From: Puccinellia tenuiflora
Taxonomy: Eukaryota > Streptophyta > Magnoliopsida > Poales > Poaceae
DNA: 64,000 bases
Direction: 5' to 3'
Assembly: GCA_012064385.1 (NCBI GenBank)
Contig: QRDG01000412.1
Coordinates: 706,791-770,790, forward strand
Position numbers and translations under genes: made by a program. Positions within the stretch are counted from its first letter, which is position 1. Every line of letters starts with the position of its first letter. This document shows, in pieces, positions 57,719-64,000 of this stretch. A model generated the notes under the pieces. The model had not been told where the DNA came from. It did no database searches and was given only the letters and a program-made list of their open reading frames with translations.

Positions 57719-59104
57719 TCAAGGTTGCCACATATTTGACGTTTGTTTCCCCACAATTCCCCCAAATTTTTCTTTGATTTTGCCAATTTCGAAAATTCCA
57801 CAAAAAAAGTAGCCTCAAATTACTTTTGGTTCGATCTGAGATTCTTGTGAGTTTTGGTACGTTTTGATCCGTGGATTACTTGCAAAACTTGTTGATCTAT
57901 CTTCCTTTGCGTTCCCATGGCCAAATTCCATCGATTTCCCCTCCGATTTGGTGTTTGAAGTGGAGGATTTCCACCAAAATCGTGCTCAAAAACGTGATTT
58001 AGATCTGTTTTCGGACTTGCCGGACCGTCCGGTGTCATTTTTGCCGGACAATCTGGTGCGTCGGATGGGTACCGCACATGTCCGGTAGTAGTCTGGCCCC
58101 TCTCGGCTACATTGCCAGCTGACTGGCAATTTTCTGCCAGACGGTCCGGCGGACCAAAAAACGACAGATTTTCAAAATTTTCACTTGGCCATAACTTTTC
58201 ACTCCGGACTCCGTTTTTGGTGATTTTCGTGTCTAATCGAAGCTACTGACAAGCTCTACAGCACCATAGCGGTTGATCCATCATCTATTGCCACCAAACG
58301 TGGTAAGAAAGGAAGGGACATTTTACTACAAGGGTGAAGATCGTCGTCAAAAGGTATAACATCCCCAAATCTTCTCCCACCTTGCCTCACTTGTTAGCCA
58401 AGCCATTTGTGCCTATCTATCTTATTTAAACTTTCTCATCTATGATTGCTTGGGCTTTGCACACTTGATACCTTGTAGTGTTCCGAGCAAACGTTGTATG
58501 CGCTAGTTGATATAGTTCTCGTTGGCAAACAAAGTGAGAGGAAAAAGAATAAGAATAGAAAAAGAGAAAAAGAATACAAAAAAAGAAAAGAAAAAACAAG
58601 AGCCTCATTGTCATATCTCTTATAGTATATGCGCAAGCTCGATGAAAAATTTGTAGGTGGTGTCTTTGTGCAAATCTTGTAGGCCACCAATAATTTGCCG
58701 AGTTGGTTTCTCTTGTACTTATGCAACTTGAGCTTTAGTCTTCGCTAGGTCCATCACTAGCTCATTTTTGGTTGCACGAGTCCTACTTTTCAAAGCGTGT
58801 GTTTGTATGAGCTTCACTCATATCCTTTGAGATCGACTTGTTTTGCTTTGTGGTCATTGTGGTTCTGTACTTGCCATTACAATATCTTGGTTTCCGGTTG
58901 TTTCATTTGCTTTCCACAATCCATACCTATCCACTCAAAAGTCGTGTGTGTTTTGGAGTTTGCGTTTGGACATTTGAACACAAGCCACTTTACTTTCTGC
59001 GTTGTTGCCCTTGGTCGTCCACAACGTCCAACACTATCAACAAGGTGCGATTGTGTTCTAGTTACCTTCCAATTCATATATATCCACTTGTCTTGTGAGT
59101 GACA

Positions 59105-60256
59105 ATGTCTAGTGAGAGCGGAGCATATTATGGAGGCCATGATGATGAAGAGACGATGAGCTACACCGACCACGATGACGCAAGCATGGACGACATGGGG
59201 AACGACTACTACACCGACGATGAACCCCATGACATGATGGAGCACTACACCGACCCCGACTCCACGAGCTTCCATGACATGATGGAGCACTACACCGACC
59301 CCGACTCCAAGAGCATCGACAACATGATGGAGCACTCCTATGACTACAATTCTGACGACTTGATGGAGCACTACATCGACAACGACACCTCAAGCATGAT
59401 GGCGCGCTTCGACGACTACGACCTCCCATGCATGAGTGACTACTTTGACTACTCCGTTGGCAACATGCAAGAGGAGATGGACGATGGTGCTACCGTCCAC
59501 AAGGTCTACTACCCCAAGCTTGCAAGAGGTGCCATCTACGACCCATCAAGCTCAAGACGGAGCAATATAAGGACCACCATGAGGTCATGCTATCGAACTC
59601 CATCAACATCAAGACGGCGCCCCAAGGAGGACATCGCCAAGGTTGTCAAGCATGGACACTATTCAAGGCGGCCCAAGAAGGATACCAAGATGGCTCCCAA
59701 CTATGCCAAGCTTGAAGCCGAGATCGACACACTCGCCAAGCTTCGCCATACTTCTCCAAGCCCAAGATGGAGCAGCAAGTCAAGGTCTCCAAGGCACCCA
59801 AAGGATTTTCGACGACACCCCTCCCCACAAGAACGTCATCGAGGACACATGGAGGAATCAAGACCGTCGCATCATAAGGTGTCGCCTTCTCATGCCAACA
59901 CCAACATGGCGCCCAATAGAAGCTCAAGCTCCAAGAAGGACAAACAAGTTCCCACATCTATGGCGCCAAAGCTCAAGTCAAGCTCAACGAAGGATGACTC
60001 TCATCATATGGTGTCTCCTCCTCATGCCACCACCCAAAAAGCATCCAAGAGAAGATCACGCCACAAGAAGGACAAGGACATTGTAGCGGACCTGCACTTA
60101 AAAATAGGCAAGTCCCTGTGTATAGTGCGAACCCCTGGATCGATTCATTTGCACACACAGTTTACGATGAAATATCACAACATTGTATCAATTATTACAC
60201 GCTTGATCCAGTACTTAAACAAAATATTCGTTACAATTTGCATAGCACGAAGCTAG
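59105..60256 (+). CDS. Retroelement ORF with acidic repeats and basic C-terminus
   Basis: The ORF starts MSSESGAYYGGHDDEETMS at 59105, after a long leader. The N-terminal third is very acidic, with repeats of the type DMMEHYTDPDS (four copies with variation, about residues 37-100). The rest is Lys/Arg/Ser/His-rich (SKSRSPRHPKDFRRH; KRRSRHKKDKD) and could bind nucleic acid. No known domain is recognised. After about 60,090 the composition changes (LHLKIGKSLCIVRTPGSIHL), so the original C-terminus is probably replaced by flanking DNA. A Gag-like role is a guess. Confidence 0.5.
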   Translation: MSSESGAYYGGHDDEETMSYTDHDDASMDDMGNDYYTDDEPHDMMEHYTDPDSTSFHDMMEHYTDPDSKSIDNMMEHSYDYNSDDLMEHYIDNDTSSMMARFDDYDLPCMSDYFDYSVGNMQEEMDDGATVHKVYYPKLARGAIYDPSSSRRSNIRTTMRSCYRTPSTSRRRPKEDIAKVVKHGHYSRRPKKDTKMAPNYAKLEAEIDTLAKLRHTSPSPRWSSKSRSPRHPKDFRRHPSPQERHRGHMEESRPSHHKVSPSHANTNMAPNRSSSSKKDKQVPTSMAPKLKSSSTKDDSHHMVSPPHATTQKASKRRSRHKKDKDIVADLHLKIGKSLCIVRTPGSIHLHTQFTMKYHNIVSIITRLIQYLNKIFVTICIARS

Positions 60257-60960
60257 CTTGAAAGAGTAAAGCAGCGGAAAACATTATTCTTCATGCAGTC
60301 TCCATCATCTTCATGCAGCCACAGGCGAAACATGTTGGTTGCAGACTCGAAACCTCAAACGAAACCTCACTCATCGTCGGAGCAACCTGCAACAGTAGAA
60401 GCGTTGCAGCCAAAAATTGGTCAGAACCATTTGTATGGATCTAGCAAGTAATACTTGTGGACTCATAAGGCAAAAACTTCTATTAACTATATGCATATAT
60501 GGCTGGTGTAGTTCAACGCTATTTTTGCGTAAACCCAATTTTATCCTATCTTTTCCAACACTTTTCCTTTCAACAAGACATGATATCATTCCATGGAACA
60601 TATCCAGGAATATCTCTCACTCACAAGTTCATGGTCAAATTTTGCTTAGAAAAATTAGAATGATGAGATCTCTTGTTGACGTCCTTGCTCCGATACTCAA
60701 AATTGTCCGTAACCGGGGACACGGCTAACTACTTAGTTTGACACTCTCGAGAGGTTGTGCACTTTCACCACTTGACTCAATTAGCCCATTCTGACCTTGA
60801 CCCATCTTGAAGTGAGAAGGAAAGGAGAAGATTGAGATGAGACCTTTTAGAAGCATTTCCCCGACCACTGCCGTCTTGACCCGTTCCCTCCTACATTCAC
60901 TACATCGGCTTGTCAAGTCGGGTTTGTTCCACGCAACTTACTTAGTCAAGGCAGAGCCCA
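60257..60960. other. Retroelement-like DNA, unassigned
   Basis: AT-rich sequence between the truncated element and the next LTR. No domain or element end was recognised. Confidence 0.35.
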
Positions 60961-63278
60961 TATGACTAGTGGCTGCACGATAAGTAATCTTCACTTAGAG
61001 CAACTTCAATCTCTTTGTCCCTGAGTGGCCGTCCGCAAGTGAGCATCTCGGGTGAAAACCACCATAGAAATGACCCCGAGTAGCCACTCAACTATAAACC
61101 TCCATCCACATACCACATCCACCCAGGTGGTTCGTTAACTTAGTAAAATTTTCATTACCAACTTTTATAAAACACTTTCTCAGCGTAGCAATGCTAATAT
61201 CTACTAAGTTAACAAATAGGTGCTAGACACTTAGGGATATTCTGGGGTAATACTAAACAGGTCTAGCATAGCATAGTAATAAAACCTGACATGTAATTCT
61301 ACTTAGAAAAAGTAAACTACAATGCATATCAAAATACTTAGAAAAATTATGCAGTGAGCATCACTTGCCTTGGCTGGAGTTGTAGGTGCAACAATCACAA
61401 ACGTTCTCCGGACTCTCCGAATAATCTAAACAAAATAAATCAAACCACACATAAACACATAAAACAATAAAAACAATACGACAAAATATGCTATGCATGA
61501 AATGCATCTAAAATCACAAGTAAAATACTAACTATTGTTTTCTGTTTTTAGAAACATGCATGAAGTCAAAATGCATTTAAAACAATTTTTAATATAATCA
61601 CAACACAAAACAATTCCCAAAAAGGGAATGAACACAAATTAAATACTACTGTTTAAACAAATAACTACAAAATATGGGATTAGTCTCTCTGGACAGAGGG
61701 CTTCAAAACTAAGCTATTCCAATTGGATTCACTCAAAAATCTATTTTTAAACTAAAGTTATGTCAAAATTACTCAAACTTCACATTTGAAAAATTGAATA
61801 ATTATAAACTTGACAAAGCCGAAAACTAAAAGCCAGAAAGATTCTACTGGTTCTAAGGATTTCAAATATATAATTTTTTTTGAATTTGGCGAAGTAGATA
61901 AAAAGATATGATAGATCTAAGGTGCAGGGGCTTTTCTACAAAACAGACAGATTAAAACTAATTCAGGAAAATCCATAAAATCCTTGTCCACGCGACGTCC
62001 TCCAATTGGCTGCTTCTGCTGACTGGATGCTCAGGGTGCGCTAACTGGATGATGATGTGGCTGCCTCTGATCTGGGTCATTGGATCCGGATCTAGCGGTC
62101 AAGATCTAACCGTACCGGTTCGATTTAATGAATCTAATCGTGGCTGCTGACTTCAGATCGTGCGGCCGGGATTCTAGGGTTTCATACCGGGCGGCGCTGC
62201 TTGCCGGAGTGGACGTGGGTCATGGCGACAATGGCTCGGACGTCGATGTGCTTGTCGACCTGGTGGCTTCTGGGCTCCGGCGACCTGACGACAGGGTGCG
62301 GTGCGACGAGGTGAGGACGATGGCGAGGTGGCGGCATCGGTCACGTTCTGACGCATTGACAACAAGAGGCTGGAGGTCCACGAGGCGGCGGCGAGCTCCC
62401 TGTCGACGACGTGCGCGTCGTTTGGCTGCAGGAGAAAATCAACGGGGAGGTCAAGGAGATGCGCAATGGCAAGGGGAGGGGAATGGGCGCAGCCTTAGGC
62501 TCGGGTACTCGCTGTGTCGCCGGAAATGGACGAAGACAGCGGCAGACCGGCGGAGCTCTGGCGAGCAAATTCGCTGGCCTGGGGGCGTCTTAGGGGCTAG
62601 GGTTTGGGGCAAAAGAAGGAGGGGGAGGCGGGCTTCTTATAGGTGGCCAGAGTGCGGCGATTAATGGCCTTGAAGGCTCGGAATCATGGCAAGTCAATCA
62701 CGACCGCGAGCTGGCGCGCGTGATTTTGGGGAGGAAGACGATGACGGTGCTGACAAGTGGGACCCCTGTGTCAGCGGAAGAAAAGAAAAAAAACCGGGGG
62801 AGGGGGAAGCGGGCTGCTGCTGGCTGGCTCGGCCGGGTATGATGCTGGGCCTCTGCTGGGCTGGCTCGGCCGGGTGGCCTTTCCCTTTTTTTTTTGAACC
62901 TCTTTCTTTTTCTGTTTCTTTCTGAAATTTTTTCTAACTTTTGAAATAAGCAACCAAAAGGTGTCAAACAAATTTGTATAAATTTGTAAAAATACTCTTT
63001 ACCAAGATATAATATTTGGGATCATTTTTACATGACATTAATTACGAAAATACCCATGGGTATTAAAAAGGTAATTGTTGCTATTTTTCCCAATTTTGAA
63101 ATATAGGTCAAATAATTTATTTTCTTTTGGAAACTTTTGAAATTCAACGACACAAATGCAACAATGCAATTTGAAAACATGAATGTCATGCTTGTTTTGA
63201 AATTTCAAAACATAGTAATATATAATTTTCAAAAAGTTTTTGATTTTTCAGGATTTTCAAAAATCTTGGGATGTTACA
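60960..63278 (-). repeat. Minus-strand gypsy-type LTR, start TGTAACATCCC
   Basis: On the minus strand the LTR starts TGTAACATCCCAAGATTTT at 63278. This start is widespread in large cereal gypsy families. A GC-rich segment at about 62130-62890 and a long AT-rich tail lie inside. The left (3') end is not certain and 60960 is an approximate limit based on composition. The minus-strand ORF-like bases upstream (63279-63300) hint at the 3' end of a coding region, but no domain could be read. Confidence 0.5.
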
Positions 63279-64000
63279 GACATCCTCGCCAAGCTCATGA
63301 CAAAAATTGACACTTGATGACCCACAAGTATAGGGGATCTATCGCAGTACTTTTGATAAATAAGAGTGTTGAACCCAATGAGGAGCAGAAGGTGTTGGCT
63401 TGTAGATTCGTGCAAGGTTTCACTTCAAATACTAACAGACATACTTTTATGGGTTTTATAGTAACAAATAAATAAAGTGCGAGTAAATAAAAGAGAGCAA
63501 TAATTATTGCAGCAAGTGGCCCAATCCTTTTTAGCACAAAGGACAAGCCGGTGATTCTACTTATGATGGCTAAACGCTCCTGAGGACACATGGGAGTTAT
63601 GTCAAGTCACTTTCGCTTCATACCGCTGCTTAATATTTAATGTTTTGCTAAGTGTTGTGTGGGTGAACCTATGCTAATGAACCACCCTTACTTGGACTAG
63701 AACACACTTGTGATTACACTTCCCTATAAGCATCCGCAAATGCAAGGAATTATTTAAGAATTAACTAATCACAACCTTAAACTCTGAGATCCTACACTCC
63801 CTCATGCACTAGTTTACCGGTGGGGGTTTAGGTTTTCTGTCATTCCTGTAACCACCTCACAAGCAGACTAAATACACAATTCATTCCCCTAGGCCCATAA
63901 AGGTGAAGTGTCATGTAGATGATGTTCACACAACACCACTAGAAGAATAGCACCACAACTTAAATATCAAACCATTAAATATTACTCAGGATAATTCCAC
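63279..64000. repeat. High-copy cereal repeat, probably retroelement-derived
   Basis: From about 63317 the sequence ACCCACAAGTATAGGGGATC, then GAACCCAATGAGGAGCAGAAGG and ACACATGGGAGTTATGTCAAG, resembles a very common repeat of Triticeae genomes that I recall from retroelement annotation. The family name is not certain. It runs off the window's right edge. Confidence 0.55.

Larger units (their letters stand above)
57705..60256 (+). mobile_element. Interior of an incomplete LTR retrotransposon
   Basis: It begins with the PBS and contains a long leader (57719-59104) and one ORF. No RT or integrase and no second LTR are present. The element is cut at about 60.1 kb, where sequence of another type begins. 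It keeps GGACCGTCCGG words near 58020 and 58140, tying it to the LTR. Confidence 0.65.

Noticed and set aside
59973..60158. Short minus-strand frames over the acidic retroelement ORF
   Set aside because: They are antisense shadows without domains.

Overview
This window is nuclear DNA of a grass (Poaceae). The evidence is an intact, 22-exon starch branching enzyme IIa gene with a Triticeae/Pooideae-like transit peptide, introns with GT..AG borders throughout, Stowaway, PIF/Harbinger and hAT-like small DNA transposons, and long Ty3/gypsy-type LTR retrotransposons. A pooid grass is the best guess. The species cannot be fixed from sequence alone. One run of 108 N marks an assembly gap.

Layout from left to right. 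1-2.8 kb holds possible terminal exons of an unidentified plus-strand gene and a GC-rich segment. 2.97-7.92 kb is a young, non-coding LTR retrotransposon (LARD-like) with near-identical LTRs and a perfect 5-bp target duplication. 8.39-9.87 kb is a non-autonomous PIF/Harbinger element with a broken Myb-like ORF and a 112-bp palindrome. 10.88-20.28 kb is the SBEIIa gene (minus strand). 20.3-24.8 kb is intergenic, with the tail of an RTE-type LINE and a 109-bp tandem duplication. 24.85-27.62 kb is a four-exon calcineurin-like metallophosphoesterase gene (minus strand) with an apparent single-base frameshift in exon 1. A hAT-like element with an 8-bp target duplication lies just upstream, at 27.87-28.50 kb.

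28.94-37.38 kb is a degenerate but nearly full-length Ty3/gypsy element (minus strand), with LTRs, PBS, gag, protease, RT, RNase H, integrase and PPT. 37.68-46.87 kb is a tail-to-tail composite of two other gypsy-type elements. Each keeps only one LTR, a polypurine tract and an antisense accessory ORF (aORF). The two aORFs collide near 42.47 kb. 47.67-48.98 kb is an intact single-exon gene for a multi-pass membrane protein. 49-54.9 kb is intergenic with two Stowaway MITEs and a short tandem array. 54.91-55.76 kb is an intact C2H2 zinc-finger repressor gene of the ZAT/DAZ type (minus strand). 56.66-60.3 kb is the 5' part of an LTR element primed by initiator-Met tRNA, with an acidic/basic ORF. 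60.9-63.3 kb is a minus-strand LTR starting TGTAACATCCC. The last 0.7 kb is a common cereal repeat.

The four probable host genes (SBEIIa, phosphatase, membrane protein, zinc finger) are unrelated in function and stand as isolated single genes between retroelements, as is normal in large grass genomes. I found no convincing new multi-gene system. The most unusual structures are the aORF collision, the structured repeats inside the LARD, the long palindrome in the PIF element, and the frameshifted phosphatase.
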